Source: JAMXLO01 sp963812475 (GTDB lineage: Bacteria; Pseudomonadota; Alphaproteobacteria; Acetobacterales; Acetobacteraceae). Taken from it: DNA of 64,000 nt. Shown piece by piece: positions 9,338 through 17,509 of the stretch (position 1 is its first letter; the number at the start of each line of letters is the position of its first letter). The stretch covers positions 62,001-126,000 of the forward strand of contig CAWEVI010000029.1 in NCBI GenBank assembly GCA_963812475.1, read 5' to 3'. The position numbers and the translations under genes were made by a program. Under the pieces are notes generated by a model that had not been told where the DNA came from, did not search any database, and saw nothing but the letters and a program-made list of their open reading frames with translations.

Positions 9338-10468
9338 TCACACGTAGTATTCCGCCAGCGGTGCGAAGCCGTTGAAGCGCTGGCTGGCGTAGGTCGTCAC
9401 GTAGGCGCCGGCGGAGAGCAACTCCACGCGGTCGCCGGACGCGAGCGCCAGCGGCAGGCGATAATTTGACCTCTCATACAGTATGTCCGCGCCGTCGCAG
9501 GTCGGGCCGGCGATCGCCACCGGTCCCGTCGCACCACCGTCATGCGGCGTGACGATGCGATACTTGATCGCCTCGCCTTCCGTCTCCGCCAGTCCGCCGA
9601 AGCGACCGATGTCGAGATATACCCAGCGCACCGGATCGTTCGGATCGCGCCGGCTGACCAGCACCACCTCGGCGCTCACCAGTCCGGCGTCGCCGACGAT
9701 GAAACGGCCCGGCTCGACCAGCATCTCCGGCAGGGCGTTGCCGAAATGCTCGGTCATCGTCGTCATGATGGCGTCGCCGAACTGATCGATCTCCGGCACC
9801 GGGTCCCGGTAGCGTGTGGGAAACCCACCACCCAGGTTCATCATGCGCAGGTTCACGCCGGCCTCGGTCAGGTCGGTGAACAGCATCGCGACCTTGCCGA
9901 TCGCCACCTCGTAGGCGCGCGTGGTGGTCTGCTGGCTGCCGACGTGGAACGACAGCCCGTACGGATCGAGCCCCATGCCCCCGGCAGCCAGCATCAATTC
10001 CTTGGCGCGCTCCACTGTGGTGCCGAATTTGCGCGACAGCGGCCAGTCGGCGCCCTCGTTCTCCACCAGAATGCGGCAATAGACCCGGGCGCCGGGCGCG
10101 TTTACCGCCAGCTTCTCCAGCTCCTCGGCCGAATCGAAGGCGAACAGATTTACGCCGCGCTGGAACGCAGCACGGATCGCCGTCGCCTTCTTGATCGTGT
10201 TGCCGTAGCTGATCGTCTCGGGGCGTGCGCCGGCGTCCAGGCAGCCTGACACTTCCTCGAAGCTCGCCGCGTCGAAGCTCGAACCGAGCCGGACCAGCCG
10301 CTCCAGTACAGGGCGCGCAGGATTAGCCTTCACCGCATAATAAATGCGGGCCAGCGGCAGGGCGCGTTGGAGGGCGCAGAAATTCAACTCTACACGGTCT
10401 ACGTCGAGCACCAGGCACGGCGTTGCCGGCTGCTGTTCAACGAGGAAACGGGCGACCTTCGGGGTCAT
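9338..10468 (-). CDS. Ornithine/lysine-type decarboxylase (PLP fold III)
   Basis: 376 residues, alanine-racemase-fold basic amino acid decarboxylase. PLP Lys47 sits in IYYAVKANP; the His of GLSFHVGSQ, the glycine loop NLGGGFPTRY, EPGRFIVGDAG and the C-terminal catalytic Cys in GPTCDGAD are all present. It converts ornithine (or lysine) to putrescine (or cadaverine), the entry to polyamine synthesis. The Cys-Asp-Gly motif and size fit eukaryotic-like ODC rather than diaminopimelate decarboxylase. The ATG at 10468 has GGGAGG upstream; longer in-frame starts lack this. Confidence 0.85.
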   Translation of the reverse strand: MTPKVARFLVEQQPATPCLVLDVDRVELNFCALQRALPLARIYYAVKANPARPVLERLVRLGSSFDAASFEEVSGCLDAGARPETISYGNTIKKATAIRAAFQRGVNLFAFDSAEELEKLAVNAPGARVYCRILVENEGADWPLSRKFGTTVERAKELMLAAGGMGLDPYGLSFHVGSQQTTTRAYEVAIGKVAMLFTDLTEAGVNLRMMNLGGGFPTRYRDPVPEIDQFGDAIMTTMTEHFGNALPEMLVEPGRFIVGDAGLVSAEVVLVSRRDPNDPVRWVYLDIGRFGGLAETEGEAIKYRIVTPHDGGATGPVAIAGPTCDGADILYERSNYRLPLALASGDRVELLSAGAYVTTYASQRFNGFAPLAEYYV

Positions 10469-10794
10469 CGCGCCGAGCCTCCCTTGGCTGGACGCCCGCC
10501 TGAAACAGGCTGCGGGCGTGAGTTGACGAAACGGTCGAACGAACCAGCGACCAGTACGATTGCCAGAACGCTTGACGTCGTTGCGTAACCACAAGAGGGC
10601 CAGAGGCACGTGCGTTGCTGCGTGAGGGGCCAATTAGGACCCCTGCAGGGTCGACGCAAGACTGAATCTCGATAAATTGGAAAGAATCTGCGGCCCGTCA
10701 TGCCGCGTGCTGCATCCTGGGCGGCGGCGTGGCGTTCTTCCTGCTCGCCAGCATCAGGCAGAAGCCGGGGCAGGCTGCCCGACGAGGAGAGACA
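10469..10794. other. Divergent intergenic region between decarboxylase and yihY-type gene
   Basis: 326 bases between two divergently transcribed genes, so it should hold both promoters. TTGACG hexamers occur at about 10523 and 10574 but neither has a convincing -10 at the right distance. A GGGGCC/GGACCCC weak dyad lies near 10627-10644. I see no gene here. Confidence 0.5.
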
Positions 10795-11703
10795 TTGGAC
10801 ACATCGCCCCCCTCGCCGAAGGCCCCGGCACAGGTCGATGCCGCAGCGCGCGCGCGCGTCGGACATTCGTGGCGCCGTGGCCGGACGGTGACCATCGGGA
10901 CATTGCGCGAGAGCACCACCGACCGCGTGTCACTGGCCGCCGCGGGCTGTGCCTTTTACGCCACACTCGCGTTGTTCCCCGCGATCAGCACGCTCATTTC
11001 GGTCTACGGGCTGGCGTTCGATGTGCAGTCGGTCGAGCAACAACTTCAGGTTCTGCGCGATCTGCTGCCGGCACCGGCCTTTGCGTTGATCGACGAGCGG
11101 GTGCACCAGCTGGTCAGCCAGGCGACCGACACACTGAGCACCGGCCTCATCGTCAGCCTGGTGATCACGTTCTGGAGCGCCGCGACGGGAACCAAGTCGG
11201 TGCTGTCCGCCCTGAATGTGGCCTACGACACGATGGAGCGGCGGGGCATCGTGGGCTTTCAGCTCATTGCGCTGTTGATGACGCTGTGCGCGGTGGCGGC
11301 CGCCGCGCTGGGAATTGCGGTGCTGGTGTTCCTGCCGACCGTGATCTCGTTCGTCGGACTGTCCCAATACAGTGCTACGCTGATCAACCTGCTCAGTATT
11401 CTTCTGCTTGTCGTGCTGGTTGGCGGGACGATTGCGCTGCTCTATCGGTTCGGACCCTCGCGCCGGCCGCCGCCGAATCAGCACATATTTCCGGGCGCCT
11501 TCCTGGCCACGGCGCTTTGGCTGATCGCCTCCGTGGGACTTTCGTTCTACGTTTCCCACATCGCGAGCTTTGGCGTCACCTATGGGTCGCTTGGCGCCGT
11601 CGTCGCGATCATGCTGTGGTTCTACATCTCGGCCTACGCCGTTCTGCTCGGCGCGGAGCTGAACGCACAGCTCGAGCAGACCGGCCAGATCGCCGTCGGC
11701 TGA
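10795..11703 (+). CDS. YihY/BrkB family inner membrane protein
   Basis: 302 residues with about six transmembrane segments and the family signature AAAGCAFYATLALFPAIS near the start, plus GTKSVLSALNVAYD and the C-terminal GSLGAVVAIMLWFYISAYAVLLGAELNAQ. The family (once called RNase BN by mistake) has no agreed function; transport or envelope roles are proposed. I chose TTG at 10795, which has AGGAG six bases upstream, over the GTG at 10729 that would add 22 poorly patterned residues. Confidence 0.85.
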   Translation: MDTSPPSPKAPAQVDAAARARVGHSWRRGRTVTIGTLRESTTDRVSLAAAGCAFYATLALFPAISTLISVYGLAFDVQSVEQQLQVLRDLLPAPAFALIDERVHQLVSQATDTLSTGLIVSLVITFWSAATGTKSVLSALNVAYDTMERRGIVGFQLIALLMTLCAVAAAALGIAVLVFLPTVISFVGLSQYSATLINLLSILLLVVLVGGTIALLYRFGPSRRPPPNQHIFPGAFLATALWLIASVGLSFYVSHIASFGVTYGSLGAVVAIMLWFYISAYAVLLGAELNAQLEQTGQIAVG

Positions 11704-11791
11704 GCACGCCGCAAGCGGCATATCGGCTGGCAAACGGGACCGCCGCCTGTTACCTGGATGCCACAGTACAGGCAGCGAGGAACCGCCAGGA

Positions 11792-13348
11792 ATGGCCCAC
11801 TGGGACGACGGCTACGTGACCGACGTGGCCTACACCAGCAACTTTTACCGCGAGATCACTCCGTCGTGGCTAGGGATGACCAGCCTGCTGCTCGGCCATC
11901 GCCCGCCGGACCTCGCCCGCTCGTTCCGATACGCCGATCTCGGGTGCGGCAATGGCTTCACCGCGCTCGCCATCGCTGCCAGCTGTCCTCACGCGGAAGT
12001 CTGGGGTTTCGACTTCAATCCGGCGCATATCGAGTTCGCCAGTTCACTGGCAAACCGCGCCGGCGTGACCAACGTGCATTTTGTCGAGACGTCATTCGCC
12101 GGCCTGGCTGCATTGCCGGACAGCGCGCTCCCTGAATACGATTTCATGGTCTCGCATGGTGTGTTGAGCTGGATCTCGCCGGCCAACCGCCACCATTTGA
12201 TGTCGGTGATCTCCAGACGGCTGAAGCCGGGCGGCCTGGTCTATCTCGGCTACAACGTCACCACCGGGTGGACCGCGATGGTGCCGGTGCAGGCACTGAT
12301 GCGCATGGTGGCTGCTGCCAGCCCCGAACGAACCGATCTCGCTGTTCCCGGCGTGCTGGATTTCATCGACCGGTTGAAACAGGCCGGCGCACTGTTCTTT
12401 CAGGCCAATCCGTCCCTCGAGTCCCGATTGCAGGACATCCGGAAGCAGGACGCACGCTACATCGCGCACGAATATCTCAACCAGGACTGGCATCCGCTGA
12501 TGTTTGCCGACATCGCCGGCGAGATGGCGGAGGCGAAGTGCCGCTACATCGGCAGCGCCACACTGGCCGAGAACATCGACACGGTGGCGGTGCCGGCCAA
12601 TGTGGCGCCGATCATGGCGGAGACGCGGGATCTCCATCTTCGCGAAACCCTGCGCGACCTTGGTTGCGCACAGGGGTTTCGGCGGGACGTCTATCGCAAG
12701 GGTATCGCGCCCATGCCGGGGGCCGAGCAGCAAGGGCTGACCGAATCACTGGTACTGGCAGGGCTGGGGATAGCGGTCCCGGAAGGTGGACCGACCTTCG
12801 CCACGCCCATCGGCAACGTGGCCGGACGGCCGGAGATTTACCAGCCGTTGCTTGCGATGCTCGAGGACGGCCCTCTCAGCATCAAGATTGCGCGCGAAGC
12901 ACCCGCCTTCGCCGGCCGTCCGTTGGTGGAACTGATGCAGGCGTTCGCCTTGCTGGTGTCCGGCGGCTATGCCCATCCGATGCTGCCCGAGGGCGGCACG
13001 GCCGCGGGGCAGGCGACAGTTCGGCGCCTGAACCTTACGATCGCGCGGGCAAACGGCGATGCCGCCGAACTCCCCCGGCTGGCCGCTCCCGCCATCGGGT
13101 CGGCGGTAGGTGTTGACATGCTGGAGACGATGGTCGTCGGCGAACTGTTGGCCGGGCGGCCGGCCGATGTCGATCCGCTGGCCGCCGAGGTCCTTGCGGT
13201 ACTCGTCCGCAGCGGCCGCAACGTGCAACGGGACGGCAAGCCGGTGACCGACCAGCTCGAAGCGCGGCAGATTGTCGCGGACGCCATCCGAACCATGATC
13301 GAGAGGCGGTTCCCGGTGTTGCGAAGGCTGGGGGTGCTGGAGGGATGA
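11792..13348 (+). CDS. SAM-dependent methyltransferase with methyltransferase regulatory domain
   Basis: 518 residues. The N-terminal half is a class I methyltransferase: motif I YADLGCGNG (48-55), motif II VWGFDFNPAHI, motif IV DFMVSHGVLSWIS, and a post-I glycine loop LKPGGLVYLGYN. The following ~80 residues (ARYIAHEYLNQDWHPLMFADIAGEM) match the predicted methyltransferase regulatory domain family. The C-terminal third has no motif I recognise. The substrate is unknown. It is a single gene on + strand, convergent with thiG. Confidence 0.8.
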   Translation: MAHWDDGYVTDVAYTSNFYREITPSWLGMTSLLLGHRPPDLARSFRYADLGCGNGFTALAIAASCPHAEVWGFDFNPAHIEFASSLANRAGVTNVHFVETSFAGLAALPDSALPEYDFMVSHGVLSWISPANRHHLMSVISRRLKPGGLVYLGYNVTTGWTAMVPVQALMRMVAAASPERTDLAVPGVLDFIDRLKQAGALFFQANPSLESRLQDIRKQDARYIAHEYLNQDWHPLMFADIAGEMAEAKCRYIGSATLAENIDTVAVPANVAPIMAETRDLHLRETLRDLGCAQGFRRDVYRKGIAPMPGAEQQGLTESLVLAGLGIAVPEGGPTFATPIGNVAGRPEIYQPLLAMLEDGPLSIKIAREAPAFAGRPLVELMQAFALLVSGGYAHPMLPEGGTAAGQATVRRLNLTIARANGDAAELPRLAAPAIGSAVGVDMLETMVVGELLAGRPADVDPLAAEVLAVLVRSGRNVQRDGKPVTDQLEARQIVADAIRTMIERRFPVLRRLGVLEG

Positions 13349-13365
13349 AGCCGGTCGATGGTCAC

Positions 13366-13467
13366 GCCGGGTAGCCTCCCTTTTGAAGGCTCTGTGGCTG
13401 ACGGTCAAAGCTTCGCTGCGAACCGGCGTGCGTCCGCAGTGCGCTCCACCGCGCCGGAGGGCTACCG
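13366..13467. repeat. Imperfect inverted repeat between convergent genes
   Basis: CCGGGTAGCCTCC at 13366-13378 pairs imperfectly with GGAGGGCTACCGG at 13455-13467, which overlaps the thiG stop codon. It could be a small repeat element or a bidirectional termination structure; no T run is present. Confidence 0.35.
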
Positions 13468-14253
13468 GATCAGCCCGGTCAACGGACTGGAGGGATCGGC
13501 CCCCAGCCGCCGAGGCATCCGGCCCGCGAGATAGGCAAGCCGTCCCGCCTCGATCGCCAGTTTCATTGCACCGGCCATCCTGATCGGATCCTTGGCATGT
13601 GCGATCGCCGAATTCAGCAGCACCGCGTCGCAGCCAAGCTCCATCGCGACCGCCGCGTCCGACGCCGTGCCGACACCGGCATCCACCAGAAACGGCACCT
13701 TGGTCTGCTCGCGGATCATCCAGATCATCGCGGCATTCTGGATCCCCAGCCCAGAGCCGATCGGTGCGCCGAGTGGCATGATCGCCACGCAGCCCATGTC
13801 TTCGAGCCGCTTGCACGCCACCGGATCGTCGGCGGTGTAGACCATCACCTCGAACCCGTCCTTGATCAGCGCCTCGGCCGCGGCAAACGTCCCCGGCATG
13901 TCCGGATACAGCGTCGGTGGCGGACCCAGCACTTCCAGCTTCACCAGGTTCCAGCCACCCGCCTCGCGCGCCAGCCGCAGCGTTCGCACCGCCTCGTCGG
14001 CGGTGTGGCAGCCCGCGGTGTTCGGCAGGTAGGTGTATTTCTTTGGATCCACATGATCCTGCAGCATCGGCGCCTTGGGGTCCGACAGGTTGACCCGGCG
14101 CACCGCCACGGTGACGATTTCCGCGCCGCTCGCCGCGATGGCGGCGCCGGTCTCTTCAAGATCCTTGTAGCGGCCGGTTCCGACGATCAGGCGGGAGCGG
14201 AAGCGGCGGCCGGCAACCACCCAGGTGTCGTCGACGGGCAATGTTGCGTCCAT
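13462..14253 (-). CDS. thiG: Thiazole synthase
   Basis: 263 residues; forms the thiazole phosphate ring of thiamine from DXP, dehydroglycine and ThiS thiocarboxylate. Features: FRSRLIVGTGRYKD at the start of the TIM barrel, VAVRRVN, the Schiff-base lysine in LVKLEVLG, the phosphate-binding VMVYTADDP, LGAPIGSGLGI and VDAGVGTASDAAVAMELG. The ATG at 14253 has GGAGGAGGC directly upstream, overlapping the end of thiS; longer starts would run through thiS. It is the last gene of a thiS-thiG pair; the glycine oxidase and other thi genes are not in the window. Confidence 0.95.
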   Translation of the reverse strand: MDATLPVDDTWVVAGRRFRSRLIVGTGRYKDLEETGAAIAASGAEIVTVAVRRVNLSDPKAPMLQDHVDPKKYTYLPNTAGCHTADEAVRTLRLAREAGGWNLVKLEVLGPPPTLYPDMPGTFAAAEALIKDGFEVMVYTADDPVACKRLEDMGCVAIMPLGAPIGSGLGIQNAAMIWMIREQTKVPFLVDAGVGTASDAAVAMELGCDAVLLNSAIAHAKDPIRMAGAMKLAIEAGRLAYLAGRMPRRLGADPSSPLTGLIR

Positions 14254-14254
14254 G

Positions 14255-14467
14255 TCAGCCTCCTCCGATGAAATGCACGATTTCCAGCGCGTCGCCGCTC
14301 TCGAGCCACGTGTCGGCGTAGCGTGAACGCGGCACGATCTCGGCGTTCCGCTCCACCGCCACCTTGCGCGTCTCGAGCCCAAGCGTGGCAAGCAAGCCGG
14401 CGACGGTCATCGGTCCGTCGAACGCGCGATTTTCGCCATTGAGTGTCATGGCCACGGCGGTCTGCAT
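14255..14467 (-). CDS. thiS: Sulfur carrier protein ThiS
   Basis: 70 residues, ubiquitin-like, ending in the obligatory Gly-Gly (FIGGG) that is adenylated and converted to a thiocarboxylate. MTLNGENRAF, LLATLGL, VAVERNAEIVPRS and LESGDALEIVHFIGGG are all typical. The stop lies one base before the thiG ATG. The start may be 14467 or the ATG at 14449; neither has a clear ribosome site. I see no TPP riboswitch in the 54 bases before it. Confidence 0.92.
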   Translation of the reverse strand: MQTAVAMTLNGENRAFDGPMTVAGLLATLGLETRKVAVERNAEIVPRSRYADTWLESGDALEIVHFIGGG

Positions 14468-14521
14468 GCCGCAAGTATGGTCATCCGGGGCAGGCGCGGC
14501 AAGGAAGGCCAGCTCTGATGC

Positions 14522-15091
14522 CTACGCGCCTGTTCGGGCTCTTATCCGGGCCGGGTTTCCCAACGCTGTTGCGCCCGCCGGAACGTCACGGGCGACGACG
14601 CTGCCCGCTCCGATCACGGCGTCGTCGCCGATTTTCACGCCCGGAAGAATGATCGCGCCACCCCCGATCCAGACACTGCGACCGATATGGACGGGGCGCC
14701 CGAACTCGACGCCGGCGCGGCGTTTCGCTGCATCCCGGGGGTGATCGGCCGCGTATATCTGGACGGCCGGGCCAATCTGCGTGCCTGCCCCGATCGTCAC
14801 CGCGACCACGTCCAGGACGACGCAATTGAAGTTCAGAAATGCGCCCGGGCCGAGCCGGATGTTGTAACCGTAGTCGCAATGGAAAGGTGGCCGGATGACC
14901 GCTCCGTCACCGACCTCGCCCAGAATTTCCCGAAGCAGAAGATGCCGCTCCGCGGGGGAGCAGGCCAAGGCGGCGCCGTAGCGCTGCATCCACGCTTCCG
15001 CCGCCGCGCGGTCCGCCTGTAGCTCGGCATCGTTGGCATCATAGAGCGCCCCGGCCAGCATCTTATGTTTCTCGCTAAGGCGTGCGCTCAT
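14522..15091 (-). CDS. Sugar O-acetyltransferase (maltose/galactoside type)
   Basis: 189 residues, left-handed beta-helix hexapeptide transferase. It has the N-terminal Maa domain (EKHKMLAGALYDANDAEL), then PPFHCDYGYNIRLG, NFNCVVLDVV, the catalytic His region YAADHPRDA, and hexapeptide repeats IGRSVWIGGGAIILPGVKIGDDAVIGAGSVV. It acetylates a sugar hydroxyl from acetyl-CoA; the true acceptor is unknown. It lies upstream of thiS on the same strand by 54 bases, probably by chance. Its start overlaps the region upstream of the divergent aroQ. Confidence 0.88.
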   Translation of the reverse strand: MSARLSEKHKMLAGALYDANDAELQADRAAAEAWMQRYGAALACSPAERHLLLREILGEVGDGAVIRPPFHCDYGYNIRLGPGAFLNFNCVVLDVVAVTIGAGTQIGPAVQIYAADHPRDAAKRRAGVEFGRPVHIGRSVWIGGGAIILPGVKIGDDAVIGAGSVVARDVPAGATALGNPARIRARTGA

Positions 15092-15175
15092 GCGGTCAAC
15101 CTGGCCATTTCAATGGACCGTCGCCTCCCGATCACCGATTGGACCGGCGCGGCGAGCTATGCTACGCGCGTCGGC

Positions 15176-15640
15176 ATGTCCCAAATGATATCTCCACCGC
15201 TGGTTGTAGTTCTGAACGGCCCGAACATGAACATGCTCGGCCTGCGTCAGCCGCATCTTTATGGCAGCGCGACGCTGGACGATGTGGAGCAGCTCTGCGC
15301 CGAGACGGCGGAACAACTTGGCCTGGCCATCGACTTTCGCCAGACCAATGGCGAGGGCGAACTGGTGTCGTGGGTGCAGGAGTGCCGCGGACGTGCCCAG
15401 GGCATCATCATCAATCCCGCGGGCTACACGACGACGTCGATCGCCCTGATGGACGCTCTGCTCGCCAGTGAACTGCCGGTGATCGAGCTGCATGTGACGA
15501 ACATCCACCGCCGCGAGGAATTCCGCCAGCACTCGTACGTTTCCAAGGTGGCGGTGGGCGTGATCTGCGGCCTCGGCATTCGCGGCTACGCGCTGGCATT
15601 GACCGCGATGGCCGATCTGTTGCTCGAGGCGCGCGCATGA
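15176..15640 (+). CDS. aroQ: 3-dehydroquinate dehydratase, type II
   Basis: 154 residues, the size of a type II dehydroquinase (shikimate pathway step 3). Motifs: LNGPNMNMLGLRQPHLYG with the catalytic Tyr, RQTNGEGELVSWVQE, the IINPAGYTTTSIALMDAL segment, and ELHVTNIHRREEFRQHSY with the catalytic His. The ATG at 15176 is chosen because the conserved fold begins just after it; earlier in-frame codons add unrelated residues and overlap the divergent acetyltransferase. It precedes accBC, the common aroQ-accB-accC arrangement. Confidence 0.94.
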   Translation: MSQMISPPLVVVLNGPNMNMLGLRQPHLYGSATLDDVEQLCAETAEQLGLAIDFRQTNGEGELVSWVQECRGRAQGIIINPAGYTTTSIALMDALLASELPVIELHVTNIHRREEFRQHSYVSKVAVGVICGLGIRGYALALTAMADLLLEARA

Positions 15641-15641
15641 T

Positions 15642-15690
15642 GGCCGGATCAAGTCCGGCCATGACGGATGAAGGCCGGGCTTGCGCCCGG
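15642..15690. repeat. Intergenic double-hairpin repeat between aroQ and accB
   Basis: Two adjacent hairpins: GGCCGGATCAAGTCCGGCC (15642-15660) and CCGGGCTTGCGCCCGG (15675-15690). The first shares the ATGGCCGG...CCGGCCATGACGG pattern with the repeat at 21371-21440. This resembles short palindromic intergenic repeats common in alphaproteobacterial genomes. Confidence 0.75.
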
Positions 15691-15698
15691 AACCAGGT

Positions 15699-16148
15699 AT
15701 GACCCGAATTCCGTTCGATCCAGATGCGATCCGCGCGCTCGCCGCCGTGTTGACCGAGACGGGTCTGACCGAGATCGAGATCGCCGAGAAGGATAGCCGC
15801 ATCCGCATCGTGCGTGCCGCGCCACAGGCCGCGCCGGTTTTCGCGGCGCCGTCGGGGGCGCATGCCGGGCTGGCACCGCCTGTCGGGCCGTCGGAGGCCG
15901 AACCTGCCAGCCATCCCGGCGCCGTGCTCAGTCCGATGGTCGGCGTGGTCTATCTGTTCCCCGAGCCGGGTGCGCCGCCTTTCGTCACTGTCGGTCAGAG
16001 CGTAGCCGCCGGACAGACGCTGCTGCTGATCGAGGCGATGAAGACGTTCAACCAGATCAGGGCGCCGAAGGCTGGCACCGTCACGCGCATCCTGGTGCCC
16101 AACAGTACGCCGGTCGAGTACGGCGAAGCCCTGCTGATTCTGGAATGA
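15699..16148 (+). CDS. accB: Biotin carboxyl carrier protein of acetyl-CoA carboxylase
   Basis: 149 residues. An N-terminal helix domain is followed by an Ala/Pro-rich linker (about 41-75) and a biotinyl domain with the biotinylated Lys115 in IEAMKTFNQ. LSPMVGVVYLFPEPGAPPFV is the usual strand set before it. It carries carboxybiotin between AccC and the AccAD transferase for malonyl-CoA formation. The ATG at 15699 gives the family N-terminus. Its stop is four bases before accC. Confidence 0.94.
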   Translation: MTRIPFDPDAIRALAAVLTETGLTEIEIAEKDSRIRIVRAAPQAAPVFAAPSGAHAGLAPPVGPSEAEPASHPGAVLSPMVGVVYLFPEPGAPPFVTVGQSVAAGQTLLLIEAMKTFNQIRAPKAGTVTRILVPNSTPVEYGEALLILE

Positions 16149-16152
16149 TGCG

Positions 16153-17490
16153 TTGTTCCAGAAGATTCTCATCGCCAACCGTGGCGAGATCGCGCTTCGC
16201 ATTCAACGCGCCTGCCGCGAACTAGGTATTCCCACAGTCGCGGTGCACTCCACCGCGGACGCGGAGGCGATGCACGTTCGCCTGGCCGATGAGAGCGTCT
16301 GCATCGGACCCCCGCCGGCGAAGGACAGCTATCTGAACATCCCCGCGATCCTGTCGGCTGCCGCGATCACAGGCGCCGAGGCGATCCATCCCGGCTACGG
16401 CTTTCTCGCCGAGAATGCGGGCTTTGCCGAGATGGTGGAGGCGCACGGACTGACCTTCATCGGTCCATCGCCGGCGCATATTCGCATGATGGGCGACAAG
16501 GTGACCGCCAAGGCGGCGATGGCGCGGCTCGGCGTGCCGCTGGTGCCCGGGTCCGATGGCGTGGTCGCGGATGTTGCACAGGCGCGCGCGGTTGCCGAGC
16601 GCATCGGCTATCCGGTGCTGATCAAGGCGGCGGCCGGCGGCGGCGGTCGCGGCATGAAGGTGGCCGAGGATGCCGCCTCGCTGGAGAATGCGTTCCGCAT
16701 TGCACGCACCGAAGCGCGCGCGGCATTTGCCAACGACGCAGTCTATGTGGAGAAGTATCTTGACCATCCGCGCCACATCGAGCTGCAGGTCTTTGCCGAT
16801 GCGCACGGCAATGTCGTGCATTTCGGCGAGCGCGACTGCAGCCTGCAACGACGCCATCAGAAACTTCTGGAGGAGGCTGGATCACCCGTGTTGAGCGTGG
16901 CCGAACGGGATGCGCTCGGCGCCACAGTCACCGACGCCCTGTCGAGCATCGGCTATCGCAACGCCGGCACGCTCGAGTTCCTGTATCAGGACGGCCGCTT
17001 CTCCTTCATCGAGATGAACACGCGGCTACAGGTGGAGCATCCCGTGACCGAGATGGTCTGCGGCATCGATTTGGTGCGCGAACAGATCCGTATCGCGGCG
17101 GGTGCGCGACTCGGCTACGGGCAACGCGATATTCGCTTTTCCGGTCATGCCATCGAGTGCCGCATCACCGCCGAGGACCCGGTGAGCTTCACGCCGTCCC
17201 CAGGGCGGGTGACGGCGTTCCATGCGCCTGGCGGACTGGGCGTGCGCATCGATTCGGCGCTGTATGCCGGTTATGTCGTCCCATCCAACTACGACAGCCT
17301 GATTGCCAAGCTGATCGTGCACGCCCCGACGCGGATCGATGCCATAAACCGCATGCGTCGCGCCCTGGACGAGTTTGCCATCGTCGGCATCCAGACGACG
17401 ATCCCGCTGCATCAGCGCATTGTCGACGCCGCTGAATTTCGGGCGGGCGACTATACGATCCATTGGCTGGAACGCTTCGTCGCACCCTGA
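16153..17490 (+). CDS. accC: Biotin carboxylase subunit of acetyl-CoA carboxylase
   Basis: 445 residues, full length. ATP-grasp fold: N-terminal KILIANRGEIALRI, HPGYGFLAEN, the glycine-rich ATP loop AAAGGGGRGMK, RHIELQVFAD, ERDCSLQRRHQK, IEMNTRLQVEHPVTEM. It carboxylates the biotin on AccB using bicarbonate and ATP. It starts with TTG at 16153; the nearby ATGs (16145, 16148) are out of frame, and the TTG gives the canonical MFQKILIANRGE start. It follows accB by four bases and is surely co-transcribed. Confidence 0.95.
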   Translation: MFQKILIANRGEIALRIQRACRELGIPTVAVHSTADAEAMHVRLADESVCIGPPPAKDSYLNIPAILSAAAITGAEAIHPGYGFLAENAGFAEMVEAHGLTFIGPSPAHIRMMGDKVTAKAAMARLGVPLVPGSDGVVADVAQARAVAERIGYPVLIKAAAGGGGRGMKVAEDAASLENAFRIARTEARAAFANDAVYVEKYLDHPRHIELQVFADAHGNVVHFGERDCSLQRRHQKLLEEAGSPVLSVAERDALGATVTDALSSIGYRNAGTLEFLYQDGRFSFIEMNTRLQVEHPVTEMVCGIDLVREQIRIAAGARLGYGQRDIRFSGHAIECRITAEDPVSFTPSPGRVTAFHAPGGLGVRIDSALYAGYVVPSNYDSLIAKLIVHAPTRIDAINRMRRALDEFAIVGIQTTIPLHQRIVDAAEFRAGDYTIHWLERFVAP

Positions 17491-17509
17491 GCGTGTTGGC
17501 AACGCGGCG

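Noticed and set aside
14468..14521. Possible TPP riboswitch before thiS
   Set aside because: The gap is only 54 bases and has no CTGAGA or other THI-box elements.
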